A stretch of DNA of 6,606 nt from Parcubacteria group bacterium GW2011_GWD2_43_10 (GCA_000995845.1 LCEZ01000021.1:11171-17776); one strand, 5' to 3'. Positions 1 to 5,457 are shown, numbered from the stretch's first letter. The notes: generated by a model not told the origin, from the sequence alone. Numbers and translations are program-made.

Positions 1-69
1 CAAGTGGTGATTGAGACCATGCGTCAAATAAATGCCCAGCTGGTAATGCGCGATTACGAGGAGCTGTAG
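1..69 (+). CDS. secY: Protein translocase subunit SecY, C-terminal end (partial)
   Basis: Frame 1 is open from the left edge to a TAG at 67-69 and gives 22 residues, including ETMRQINAQLVMRDYEEL. This matches the usual SecY tail, which has the pattern (L/I)xTMKQ(I/L)xxQLxxRxY before the stop. SecY is the central channel of the Sec translocon in the cytoplasmic membrane. The identification rests on this short tail plus the adk and map genes that follow, the classic secY-adk-map order at the end of the spc ribosomal-protein operon. Everything upstream of the tail lies outside the window. Confidence 0.85.
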   Translation, partial: QVVIETMRQINAQLVMRDYEEL

Positions 70-86
70 AATTTACTTTTTATTAT

Positions 87-120
87 AAAAGGCTTAGGGT
101 TTATACCTTGAGCCTTTTTT
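87..120 (+). terminator. Rho-independent terminator after secY
   Basis: A nearly perfect 14-bp stem (87-100 with 105-118, two G-T wobbles) closes on the tetraloop TTAT and runs into a six-T tract. It begins 17 nt after the secY stop. It should end the secY-containing ribosomal-protein transcript and separate it from adk, although read-through cannot be excluded. Confidence 0.85.
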
Positions 121-136
121 ATTAAGGTGTTATAAG
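108..136 (+). promoter_or_regulatory. Candidate sigma70-type promoter for adk
   Basis: A -35-like TTGAGC (108-113) and a -10-like TATAAG (131-136) are separated by exactly 17 nt. The -35 lies inside the descending arm of the secY terminator. The expected start near 143 would leave a leader of only about 11 nt before the adk ATG, consistent with the lack of a Shine-Dalgarno sequence there. The match is good but not perfect. Confidence 0.42.
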
Positions 137-153
137 GTAAAATAACTATTGAA

Positions 154-792
154 ATGACTAATCACGCTTACATAATTTTAGGACCACCAGGCTCAGGTAA
201 GGGCACCCAAGCTCAGGAAATCTCTAAACTTTTGAATCTTTCCCATATCTCCACGGGGGATATATTTCGCAGTATTGTTGGCCAAGATTCACCATTTGGT
301 CAGGAGGTGGCGCAAATACTAAAATCAGGCCAATTAGTATCTGATGATATTACCAATCAGCTAGTGGCTAATCGCTTGGCTGAGCCGGATGCAGTTAATG
401 GTTTTGTGCTGGATGGTTATCCGCGCAACATTAATCAGGCTAAATATTTAAATACCTTGCGGCCGGAATTAACTGCCATATATTTTAAATTATCAGATGA
501 GGCGGTGGTACAAAGATTATCCGGTCGCCGCACTTGCCCAACCTGCAATCGGATTTATCACATTAAATACAGCCCACCTAAAGTGGAGGGAGTTTGTGAT
601 GACGATGGCAGTCATTTAATACAGCGAACCGATGATACCGAAGGAATTATTCGGACGCGCTTGCAAACATATCACCAACAGACTGAACTAATTTTGGAAT
701 TTTATCAACATTTGGGCAAATTAATTGAATTAGATGGCACTCCGCCAATACCTGAAGTTACAGCTAAACTTCGGGTTACTTTGGGAATATGA
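154..792 (+). CDS. adk: Adenylate kinase
   Basis: Adenylate kinase catalyses ATP + AMP to 2 ADP in the cytoplasm. The 212-residue length fits the long form with an extended LID. Visible features are the P-loop GPPGSGKGT (10-18), the AMP-site segment STGD (33-36), the core motif LDGYPR (86-91), and a LID with a zinc-knuckle pattern Cys128-x2-Cys131-x16-Cys148-x2-Asp151. That is the C3D version common in Gram-positive and CPR enzymes, so a structural Zn is likely. RTDD (158-161) supplies the conserved Arg/Asp of the LID hinge. ATG 154 is chosen because it places the P-loop at the normal distance from the N-terminus. No Shine-Dalgarno site precedes it. The stop overlaps the map start (ATGA), implying translational coupling. 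Confidence 0.96.
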   Translation: MTNHAYIILGPPGSGKGTQAQEISKLLNLSHISTGDIFRSIVGQDSPFGQEVAQILKSGQLVSDDITNQLVANRLAEPDAVNGFVLDGYPRNINQAKYLNTLRPELTAIYFKLSDEAVVQRLSGRRTCPTCNRIYHIKYSPPKVEGVCDDDGSHLIQRTDDTEGIIRTRLQTYHQQTELILEFYQHLGKLIELDGTPPIPEVTAKLRVTLGI

Positions 793-1553
793 AATCATTA
801 ATTAAGACGCCAACAGAAATACAGGCTATGCGTGAAGGGGGCAAGATATTAGCGATGGTGTTAAAGGAAGTGGCCAAAGCGGTAAAGCCGGGAATTAAAA
901 CCATTGAACTTAATAAATTAGCCGAAAGGCGTTTGCGCGAGCTTGGGGCCAAGCCGTCTTTTTTGGGTTATAAAAGCGATTATTTGGTGTATCCAGCTAG
1001 CTTATGCACTTCAGTCAATTCTGAAGTGGTTCATGGTATCCCCAAAAAGAATAAAATTTTAGAAGAGGGAGATATTGTCGGACTAGATTTAGGTTGTTGG
1101 TATAAGGGATTGTGTGTTGATACCGCAACCACAGCGGCTGTTGGTAACGTTTCAGCTGGCGCGCAAAAATTAATTAAAATTACCAAACAATCACTAATTG
1201 AGGCCTTAAGACAAGTGCAGGGGGGTGTTAGTATTGGAGACATTGGTCATGTGGTGGAAACTTATGTAGAGGCCCAAGGATTTTCTGTAGTCAGACAATT
1301 AACTGGCCACGGCGTCGGGCGATCAGTTCATGAAGAGCCGGCTATTCCTAATTTTGGGCAAGCTGGTAAGGGCCCAAAATTATTAGCTGGTATGACTATA
1401 GCGATTGAACCAATGGTTAATGCTGGTGGTTATGAAGTAGCAACTCAAGCTGATGGCTGGACCGTGGTAACAGTAGACGGCAGTTTGTCCGCTCATTTTG
1501 AGCACACCGTGCTAGTGACAGAAAAAGGTTATGAAATTTTAACTACTATATGA
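789..1553 (+). CDS. map: Methionine aminopeptidase, type I
   Basis: This enzyme removes the initiator methionine from nascent proteins at the ribosome. The 254-residue product has the pita-bread fold of family M24A with all five metal ligands in place: Asp100, Asp111, His174, Glu207 and Glu238. These sit three residues after the E. coli equivalents (97, 108, 171, 204, 235). The substrate-site histidines His82 and His181 are also present. There is no N-terminal zinc-finger or SH3-binding extension, so it is the short bacterial form. Its ATG overlaps the adk stop, and its own stop overlaps the ruvX start, so it is central to a tightly packed operon. Placement after adk is the standard bacterial order. 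Confidence 0.97.
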   Translation: MKSLIKTPTEIQAMREGGKILAMVLKEVAKAVKPGIKTIELNKLAERRLRELGAKPSFLGYKSDYLVYPASLCTSVNSEVVHGIPKKNKILEEGDIVGLDLGCWYKGLCVDTATTAAVGNVSAGAQKLIKITKQSLIEALRQVQGGVSIGDIGHVVETYVEAQGFSVVRQLTGHGVGRSVHEEPAIPNFGQAGKGPKLLAGMTIAIEPMVNAGGYEVATQADGWTVVTVDGSLSAHFEHTVLVTEKGYEILTTI

Positions 1554-1960
1554 AAGTACTAGCGATTGATTATGGTGCCAAGCGCGTAGGCTTGGCGATA
1601 GGTGACAGTGAAACTAACCTGGCGTTACCCCATGGTGTTTTGGCTGATATGAATGATGATGAATTAGTTAATCGCCTAAAAGAAATAATTATTGAAGAAG
1701 AAATTGATATTATTATCGTAGGTGAGCCAGTGACTTTAGCGGGTTATGCTTCAGAGCAAACCCAAAAATCACGTGAGTTTGCTCAATTATTAGAAAAATA
1801 TTTAACCGTGCCAGTGAAATTATTTGATGAACGTTTAACTAGCCGTCGGGCTGATGCTGCCACCTTGGGCGCTACTATGCCAACTAGGAACCGCGATGAA
1901 CTGGCGGCCATGTTTTTATTGCAAGATTATTTAGATAAGCAAAAGAGCAATAATTTTTAA
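1550..1960 (+). CDS. ruvX: RuvX/YqgF-type RNase H-fold nuclease
   Basis: The 136-residue product matches the YqgF/RuvX family, first described as a putative Holliday junction resolvase and now tied to 5'-end maturation of pre-16S rRNA. It opens with DYGAKRVGLAIGD (7-19), the family signature, with Asp7 as the first acidic active-site residue. DERLTS (93-98) supplies Glu94, and NRDELAAMFLLQDYL (114-128) supplies Asp116 and the C-terminal helix. The usual VGLP segment reads VGEP (57-60), a small departure. The start codon overlaps the map stop (ATGA). In most genomes infA or ribosomal-protein genes follow map, so ruvX here marks a rearranged operon. Confidence 0.93.
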   Translation: MKVLAIDYGAKRVGLAIGDSETNLALPHGVLADMNDDELVNRLKEIIIEEEIDIIIVGEPVTLAGYASEQTQKSREFAQLLEKYLTVPVKLFDERLTSRRADAATLGATMPTRNRDELAAMFLLQDYLDKQKSNNF

Positions 1961-1963
1961 GAT

Positions 1964-2044
1964 ATGTTGCCAGCTTTTATCGCCCTGAGTATAAGTTTCT
2001 ACCAAGCTGGTGCGTACTTGGGCCTTAAAGCATGTGGTGGTTGA
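1964..2044 (+). other. Out-of-frame 5' piece of the transferase gene at 2010-2999
   Basis: ATG 1964 lies 3 nt after the ruvX stop and opens a frame beginning MLPAFIALSISF, the start of a hydrophobic helix, before running into a TGA at 2042-2044. The frame used by the downstream gene is closed by a TAA at 1992-1994 but reads TKLVRTWALK from 2001. Joining SISF to TKLVR by dropping one base between about 1997 and 2001 recreates the usual first helix of the family (pattern SLLLTPLVRKLA) with no gap. I infer that this piece encodes the true N-terminus and that the sequence carries one extra base, either a read error or a real mutation. Confidence 0.7.
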
Positions 2045-2999
2045 TGTGCCTGATTTGGCACGCAAACTACATACTCAAAATACAGCGCTGCTTGGGGGCA
2101 TTGCAGTATTTTTATCATTCAGTCTAGTAAGCATAATTTATGCCTGGTTTACGCCCTTATTATTGGGCAAGTCAGTTGGAGAGTTAGAATTAGTTGCCAT
2201 TATTTTTGCCGGATTATTATTAATGGTTGGCGGTTATTTAGATGATCGCTATCATAGCCCGCCGCATCTGCAGATAATCTGGCCGATACTGGCGTCTTTA
2301 GTTGTCATGCTGGCTGGGATAAAAGTAAATGTAGTGACCAATCCTTTGGCTGGTGGTTTGTTGGAATTAGGGAAAATTACCGGACTGGCTTTAACTTTTT
2401 TATGGTTATTAGGCATGATGTATACCACCAAGCTTTTAGATGGCTTGGATGGTTTGGCTTCTGGAATAGGTGCCATTGGCGGGCTTATTATTTTCTGTCT
2501 TACTCAATTCACGCCATTTTATGAGCCGCCAGTTGGTTTATTGGCAATAATATTAGCCGGTGCTTGTTTGGGGTTTTTAGTGTGGAACTGGCATCCAGCT
2601 AAGGTTTTTTTAGGCGAGGGTGGCAGTCTTTATATTGGTTTTATCTTAGGGGTGCTCGCCATAGTTTCCGGCGCTAAAATCGCTACCACCTTGCTGGTTA
2701 TGGGCGTGCCTATTTTGGATGTTGTTTGGGTTATATTGCGGCGATTGTTTTGGGAAAAGAAAAGCCTAACTACAGCGGATCGCAAGCACTTGCATTATCG
2801 GCTTCTAGATGTGGGTTTGTCGCACCGTCAGGCAGTGGTTGTACTTTATTTAATTACTGTCAGCTTTGGTTTAGCCTCACTGTTTTTGCGAACTCAAGGG
2901 AAATTGATTGCCTTAGGAGCGCTTTTGGCTGTTATGGTTTTTTTGGGTGCTTGGGTAGTTTGGCGTTATCGGGTAAAACAAAAAAGGCCTCAGTTTTGA
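2010..2999 (+). CDS. MraY/WecA-family phospho-sugar transferase (likely undecaprenyl-phosphate GlcNAc-1-P transferase)
   Basis: This is a polytopic membrane enzyme of glycosyltransferase family 4 (PNPT superfamily). Such enzymes move a UDP-activated HexNAc-1-phosphate onto undecaprenyl phosphate to start envelope polymer synthesis. From the GTG at 2010 it has 329 residues and at least eight hydrophobic segments. Landmarks are LLGG (27-30), the Mg-site pair Asp78-Asp79 in GGYLDDRYH, LLDGLDGLASG (142-152), FLGEGGSLYIG (200-210) and HLHYRLLDVGLSHRQ (260-274). The histidine-rich last loop favours the WecA/TagO side over MraY. Two sites deviate: FLGD reads FLGE, and the Asn-containing stretch before the DGLDG motif reads TTK. 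The GTG start truncates the first helix; the true start is probably ATG 1964, lost to a +1 frameshift. It follows ruvX in the adk operon. The sugar substrate cannot be told from sequence. Confidence 0.85.
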   Translation: MRTWALKHVVVDVPDLARKLHTQNTALLGGIAVFLSFSLVSIIYAWFTPLLLGKSVGELELVAIIFAGLLLMVGGYLDDRYHSPPHLQIIWPILASLVVMLAGIKVNVVTNPLAGGLLELGKITGLALTFLWLLGMMYTTKLLDGLDGLASGIGAIGGLIIFCLTQFTPFYEPPVGLLAIILAGACLGFLVWNWHPAKVFLGEGGSLYIGFILGVLAIVSGAKIATTLLVMGVPILDVVWVILRRLFWEKKSLTTADRKHLHYRLLDVGLSHRQAVVVLYLITVSFGLASLFLRTQGKLIALGALLAVMVFLGAWVVWRYRVKQKRPQF

Positions 3000-3007
3000 G
3001 ACCTTTA
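2975..3007 (-). terminator. Terminator between convergent genes
   Basis: An inverted repeat pairs 2983-2992 with 2997-3006 (one mismatch, loop GTTT). On the minus strand it is followed by a T-rich tract (TTTTTTGTTTT), so it mainly ends the minus-strand gene at 3012-3584. On the plus strand it overlaps the transferase stop and is followed only by broken T runs, so termination in that direction is probably weaker. Confidence 0.7.
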
Positions 3008-3011
3008 AAAT

Positions 3012-3584
3012 TTATTTTATATAATTAAGAATTTCTTTAGCTTGCTCATTTATTTCCGGATTAAGCAGTGGATCATTTATAATTTTTTCATGGACAACAT
3101 TTGTTGTTATCCAACGCTCAAAACCTAAACGGGTTGTTTCATCAAGTAGGTTATTAACCCTATTAATAGTGAAAGGACTGTTGCTGGTAGTTAAGATTTC
3201 AATATTCCCTTTCAATCTATTCAACAAACAGGTTCTTATATCTGCAATATCAATTTCAGATTTTATCCTTTCTCTTAATAGATCAATTCTTTTTTTCTCG
3301 TCAGCAGCAGTTTTTATGCTATCGATGTTTAGTTTTACAGATTGCAGATCAAGCATTTCACTAATTCTATCCTCAACAACTTTTGAAAAGTTAGCATTCT
3401 TACCGTAGATTAGAGATTCAGCTAGTTTGTCCCTATCAGCCGGAGGGATGTTGTGTACTGAGCAAAATATGCAAAATTCCTTTTTTAATACTAGGGTTGA
3501 GTTGGTGGGTATTCTGTTTTCAACTTCGTTGAAAAATTCGGTCAATAATGACTCGCTTGCAGTTGTTAAAGTTTTTTCATTCAT
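3012..3584 (-). CDS. Hypothetical protein of unknown family
   Basis: I do not recognise this 190-residue protein. It has no signal peptide or membrane helix and is largely charged and helical; residues 65-115 have a coiled-coil-like mix of Glu, Lys, Ile and Leu. A single CxxCxxH cluster (Cys38, Cys41, His44) is not paired with a second metal half-site. The reading frame is credible: AGGAA (3592-3596) sits 7 nt before the ATG, a near-consensus promoter lies upstream, and a terminator follows. Two sampled stretches (3061-3120, 3241-3300) are about 32% and 27% GC, against about 43% in part of the neighbouring transferase gene. It is alone on its strand between + strand genes. Low GC and isolation suggest recent acquisition or a fast-evolving lineage-specific gene. 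Open frames on the opposite strand here look like shadows. Confidence 0.72.
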   Translation of the reverse strand: MNEKTLTTASESLLTEFFNEVENRIPTNSTLVLKKEFCIFCSVHNIPPADRDKLAESLIYGKNANFSKVVEDRISEMLDLQSVKLNIDSIKTAADEKKRIDLLRERIKSEIDIADIRTCLLNRLKGNIEILTTSNSPFTINRVNNLLDETTRLGFERWITTNVVHEKIINDPLLNPEINEQAKEILNYIK

Positions 3585-3605
3585 TTTTCATTCCTTATTG
3601 TTTGT

Positions 3606-3635
3606 TTGTGTTTTTTATTGATGTTAATTTATGCT
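3606..3635 (+). promoter_or_regulatory. Weak candidate promoter for the DUF192 gene
   Basis: TTGTGT (3606-3611) and TATGCT (3630-3635) are 18 nt apart. The -10 motif is repeated in overlapping form at 3635-3640, so the exact element is uncertain. A start near 3642 would give about 22 nt of leader to ATG 3664 and would almost exclude the TTG at 3646. Confidence 0.3.
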
Positions 3636-3664
3636 ATGCTAGCAGTTGCTAACCAATTTGTCAA
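3636..3664 (-). promoter_or_regulatory. Candidate promoter for the minus-strand hypothetical gene
   Basis: On the minus strand a perfect TTGACA (3664-3659) is followed after 17 nt by TAGCAT (3641-3636). Predicted transcription starts near 3629, about 45 nt before the ATG at 3584. The element overlaps the DUF192 start region, and its -10 abuts or overlaps the plus-strand -10 candidates, so the two genes could interfere with each other. A perfect 8-bp palindrome TGCTAGCA (3637-3644) covers most of this -10. Confidence 0.5.
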
Positions 3665-4149
3665 TGCCTAAGATTTATTTAACTATTGTTTTTTCTCTAG
3701 CCTTAATTTTATCCGGCTGTAGTTTATTATCCACGCCCCAAGCCCCGTCTAATTTAACACCCGAACCAAGCAATCCTTACAGCAAAGAAATAAGCATTGG
3801 TGGTGTTGTTTTAACAGTAGAAACAGCCCAAAATGATGCGGAGCGTGCTCAAGGGCTATCTGGCCGCCAGTCTTTGCCTGAAGGCTCTGGTATGGTGTTT
3901 TTGTTTGATAAACCAGATCGATACAGTTTTTGGATGAAAGATATGAATTTTGCCCTAGATTTTATTTGGTTGAGTAAGGATCAGGTGGTGGAAATAACGC
4001 CCCAGGTGCCTGCGCCTTCAGCTCAAGTTCCTATACCAGCCACCATCAGGCCCAGTCAGCCAGTGACGGCCGTTATAGAGGTGCCAGCCGGCTGGGCCAT
4101 TAAAAGTAATATAAAAGTTGGCGATAAGGTATTAGGGTTGACAAGATAG
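3664..4149 (+). CDS. DUF192 family lipoprotein
   Basis: The 161-residue product starts with a lipoprotein signal: a hydrophobic run, then L16-S17-G18-C19 as the lipobox, predicting lipid attachment at Cys19 on the outer face of the membrane. After a Pro/Ser-rich linker comes a DUF192 domain with its typical motifs: RAQGLSGR (61-68), GMVFLFD (76-82), FWMKDMNFALDFIWL (89-103) and VIEVPAGWA (137-145). The domain's biochemical role is not established. An in-frame TTG at 3646 would add six residues, but ATG 3664 gives a normal signal length and is preferred; neither has a clear Shine-Dalgarno site. The gene stands alone, divergent from the hypothetical gene upstream. The rplU promoter overlaps its last codons. 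Confidence 0.88.
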   Translation: MPKIYLTIVFSLALILSGCSLLSTPQAPSNLTPEPSNPYSKEISIGGVVLTVETAQNDAERAQGLSGRQSLPEGSGMVFLFDKPDRYSFWMKDMNFALDFIWLSKDQVVEITPQVPAPSAQVPIPATIRPSQPVTAVIEVPAGWAIKSNIKVGDKVLGLTR

Positions 4150-4166
4150 CAATATGGAGTTATCCT
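4138..4166 (+). promoter_or_regulatory. Promoter for rplU
   Basis: A perfect -35 TTGACA (4138-4143) and a -10 TATCCT (4161-4166) are separated by exactly 17 nt. The -35 lies inside the last codons of the DUF192 gene. The expected start near 4173 leaves a leader of about 45 nt before rplU. It is one of the best promoter matches in the window. Confidence 0.6.
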
Positions 4167-4183
4167 TAGTTGTGTCTTTAAAT

Positions 4184-4210
4184 AGGTTAATCAAACCTCT
4201 TTTTATTTTG
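4184..4210 (+). terminator. Short terminator-like hairpin in the rplU leader
   Basis: AGGTT (4184-4188) pairs with AACCT (4194-4198) around a 5-nt loop and is followed by CTTTTTATTTT. The stem is only 5 bp, so the terminator would be weak. It may end the DUF192 transcript. If the promoter at 4138-4166 is right, it also lies within the rplU leader, where it could act as an attenuator. Confidence 0.45.
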
Positions 4211-4217
4211 TAAAAAT

Positions 4218-4532
4218 ATGAGCAAGTTAGCAGTTATTAAAACCGGCGGCAAACAATACTTGGTGCAAGCAGGTAGCAAGCTTCAGGTAGAAAAACTTAT
4301 TACTAAAGAAAACAAAGTCAGTTTTGCTGACGTTTTATTGGTAGCTGATGAGGATGGTAGCAAGGTTGATGTCGGTACACCAAAGCTTAGCACAACCGTA
4401 GAAGCTGAAGTTGTTAAACAAGGCCGTGCTAAAAAAATTATGGTAGTTCACTATAAAGCTAAAGTTCGCTATCATAAAAAGCAAGGCCACCGCCAGCCGT
4501 TCACTGAAGTTAAGGTGGTAAAAATTTCCTAA
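4218..4532 (+). CDS. rplU: 50S ribosomal protein L21
   Basis: L21 is a small 23S rRNA-binding protein of the large subunit. The 104-residue length is typical. It opens with VIKTGGKQY (6-14), contains VGTP (52-55), and ends in the basic rRNA-binding stretch KVRYHKKQGHRQ (82-93) followed by FTEVKV, the family signature. No Shine-Dalgarno sequence precedes the ATG, which follows a T-rich and A-rich leader. The usual downstream partner rpmA (L27) is absent here; the next frame encodes a short acidic protein instead. Confidence 0.96.
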   Translation: MSKLAVIKTGGKQYLVQAGSKLQVEKLITKENKVSFADVLLVADEDGSKVDVGTPKLSTTVEAEVVKQGRAKKIMVVHYKAKVRYHKKQGHRQPFTEVKVVKIS

Positions 4533-4551
4533 ACTAATTATTTATCCGTAA

Positions 4552-4580
4552 CTTTCGTGAGTTTTCGTGACTGACGAAGG
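4552..4580 (+). promoter_or_regulatory. Two mutually exclusive hairpins before the small acidic ORF
   Basis: The 8-nt sequence TTTCGTGA is repeated at 4553-4560 and 4563-4570. Either copy can pair with the single complement ACGAAG at 4574-4579, the first with a 15-nt loop (7 bp when flanking C4552-G4580 is included) and the second with a 5-nt loop (6 bp). The structure ends 3 nt before the AAGGA ribosome binding site of the ORF at 4597. A regulatory role is inference only. Confidence 0.35.
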
Positions 4581-4596
4581 CAAAAGGACAGAAATC

Positions 4597-4701
4597 ATGT
4601 TAGATGATACCCAGAATCCTCAGGATGAGCCAATGACTGAGGGAGACACCGAGGTAGCTACTCCTGAAGTAGAGACCGAGCCAGCCGATGACGCTGTTTA
4701 A
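4597..4701 (+). CDS. Small acidic hypothetical protein (34 aa)
   Basis: ATG 4597 opens a 34-codon frame ending in TAA. The product is rich in Asp, Glu, Pro and Thr (11 acidic residues, no Lys, Arg or His), so it should be intrinsically disordered and very acidic. AAGGA (4584-4588) sits 8 nt before the ATG, one of the best ribosome binding sites in the window, and a strong terminator begins about 12 nt after the stop. These flanks argue that it is translated, probably on the rplU transcript. Short Pro/Glu/Thr-rich proteins of this kind are, as I recall, common in CPR genomes, but no function is known. It occupies the place where rpmA would be expected. Confidence 0.6.
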   Translation: MLDDTQNPQDEPMTEGDTEVATPEVETEPADDAV

Positions 4702-4712
4702 ACCTCATAAGT

Positions 4713-4750
4713 AAAAAATCATCCGCCCAGGGCGGATGATTTTATTTTTT
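4713..4750. terminator. Bidirectional terminator between rplU/small ORF and recR
   Basis: A stem of about 12 bp (4715-4726 with 4732-4743) has the GC-rich core TCCGCC-CAG-GGCGGA, flanked by an A run on the left and a T run on the right. It can therefore terminate transcription from both sides, serving the plus-strand rplU unit and the minus-strand recR, whose stop codon it touches. Its core (4722-4736) is one of four copies of a palindrome in this window. Confidence 0.85.
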
Positions 4751-5352
4751 TAATTGATTTCTTTGCGCCCCAGTATGGCATTTTCCAGGGTTACTTCATC
4801 AGCGTATTCTAGGTCCGCGCCCATGGGCAGACCTCGGGCGAGGCGCGTGACTTTAATGCCAATTGGTTTAATAAGCTTAGCTAAGTAAAGTGAAGTGGTT
4901 TCACCGTCCAAGTCAGGATTTAGTGCCAGAATAACTTCTTTAACGCCATTGGTTTTTAACCTTTGTTCCAGTTCGTCAATTTTTAATTTATCTGGGGTGA
5001 TGCCTTCCAGCGGGCTTATTAAACCGCCTAAAACATGATAGTGCCCGGCAAAAGCGCCGGTTTTTTCAATTACTGGAATATTTTGCGACTCTGCCACCAC
5101 ACACAATAGACTTTTGTCACGTCGTTTGTCAGCGCAGATTGGGCAGGGGTCTTGGTCAGCAAATCTAAAACATTGGCGGCAAATTACCACCTCGTCTTTA
5201 GCCTGCCTTAAACTATCGGCCAGGCTCACCAGCTCTTCTTTTGGCTGTTTAAGAAGATAATAAACCAGCCGTTCAGCCGTTTTCGGGCCAATGCCTGGTA
5301 GTTTGGTGAATTCACGTATCAGTTGTTCTAAAGCGTGTGGTGTTGGGGACAT
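4750..5352 (-). CDS. recR: Recombination mediator RecR
   Basis: RecR acts with RecO (and RecF) to load RecA on SSB-coated single-stranded DNA. The 200-residue length is standard. Order of parts: a helix-hairpin-helix with LPGIGPKTAERL (18-29), a C4 zinc finger (Cys58, Cys61, Cys70, Cys73), and a Toprim domain with Glu88, a YHVLGGLISPLEG stretch (105-117) and NPDLDGE (145-151). The conserved tail RLARGLPMGADLEYAD (170-185) follows. No Shine-Dalgarno site precedes the ATG. In many bacteria recR follows dnaX and ybaB; here it is alone, divergent from the hypothetical gene at 5576, with a candidate promoter at 5464-5436. Confidence 0.96.
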   Translation of the reverse strand: MSPTPHALEQLIREFTKLPGIGPKTAERLVYYLLKQPKEELVSLADSLRQAKDEVVICRQCFRFADQDPCPICADKRRDKSLLCVVAESQNIPVIEKTGAFAGHYHVLGGLISPLEGITPDKLKIDELEQRLKTNGVKEVILALNPDLDGETTSLYLAKLIKPIGIKVTRLARGLPMGADLEYADEVTLENAILGRKEIN

Positions 5353-5377
5353 AATAGAATATCAAAATTCAAATTTC

Positions 5378-5407
5378 TCAGCCCAAGGCTGATCCGCCTC
5401 GGGTGGA
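5378..5407. repeat. Tandem pair of small palindromes upstream of recR
   Basis: Two hairpins lie back to back: TCAGCC-CAA-GGCTGA (5378-5392), then TCCGCC-TCG-GGTGGA (5393-5407, one G-T pair). The second matches the repeat core seen elsewhere in the window. Both would be in the recR 5' leader if the predicted promoter is correct. There is no T run, so these are not terminators. Confidence 0.65.
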
Positions 5408-5429
5408 AAATATCAAATAAGTAGCCAAC

Positions 5430-5457
5430 CCCCTAAGTATAGGGGACAGGCCTGCCC
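5430..5457. repeat. Overlapping inverted repeats in the recR promoter region
   Basis: CCCCTA-AGTA-TAGGGG (5430-5445) overlaps a second, imperfect palindrome centred on the perfect 8-mer CAGGCCTG (5447-5454) flanked by GGG and CCC. They cover the -10 and spacer of the predicted recR promoter. They could be an operator or a mobile REP-like sequence; the sequence alone does not decide. Confidence 0.5.

Noticed and set aside
1031..1243. Minus-strand open frame of 70 codons inside map
   Set aside because: Fully covered by a well-supported map gene in another frame; no RBS or recognisable product.
2252..2476. Minus-strand open frame of 74 codons inside the transferase gene
   Set aside because: Shadow of a membrane-protein gene; composition is the reverse complement of its hydrophobic segments.
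2726..3028. Plus-strand open frame overlapping the transferase 3' end
   Set aside because: Alternate frame of a gene with clear motifs up to its stop; no family resemblance and no RBS.
3169..3621. Two plus-strand open frames opposite the minus-strand hypothetical gene
   Set aside because: They are hydrophobic readings of AT-rich antisense DNA; the minus-strand frame has the RBS, promoter and terminator.
3646..3663. TTG 3646 as start of the DUF192 lipoprotein
   Set aside because: ATG 3664 gives a standard signal peptide length; the TTG has no RBS and would be within about 4 nt of the predicted transcript start.
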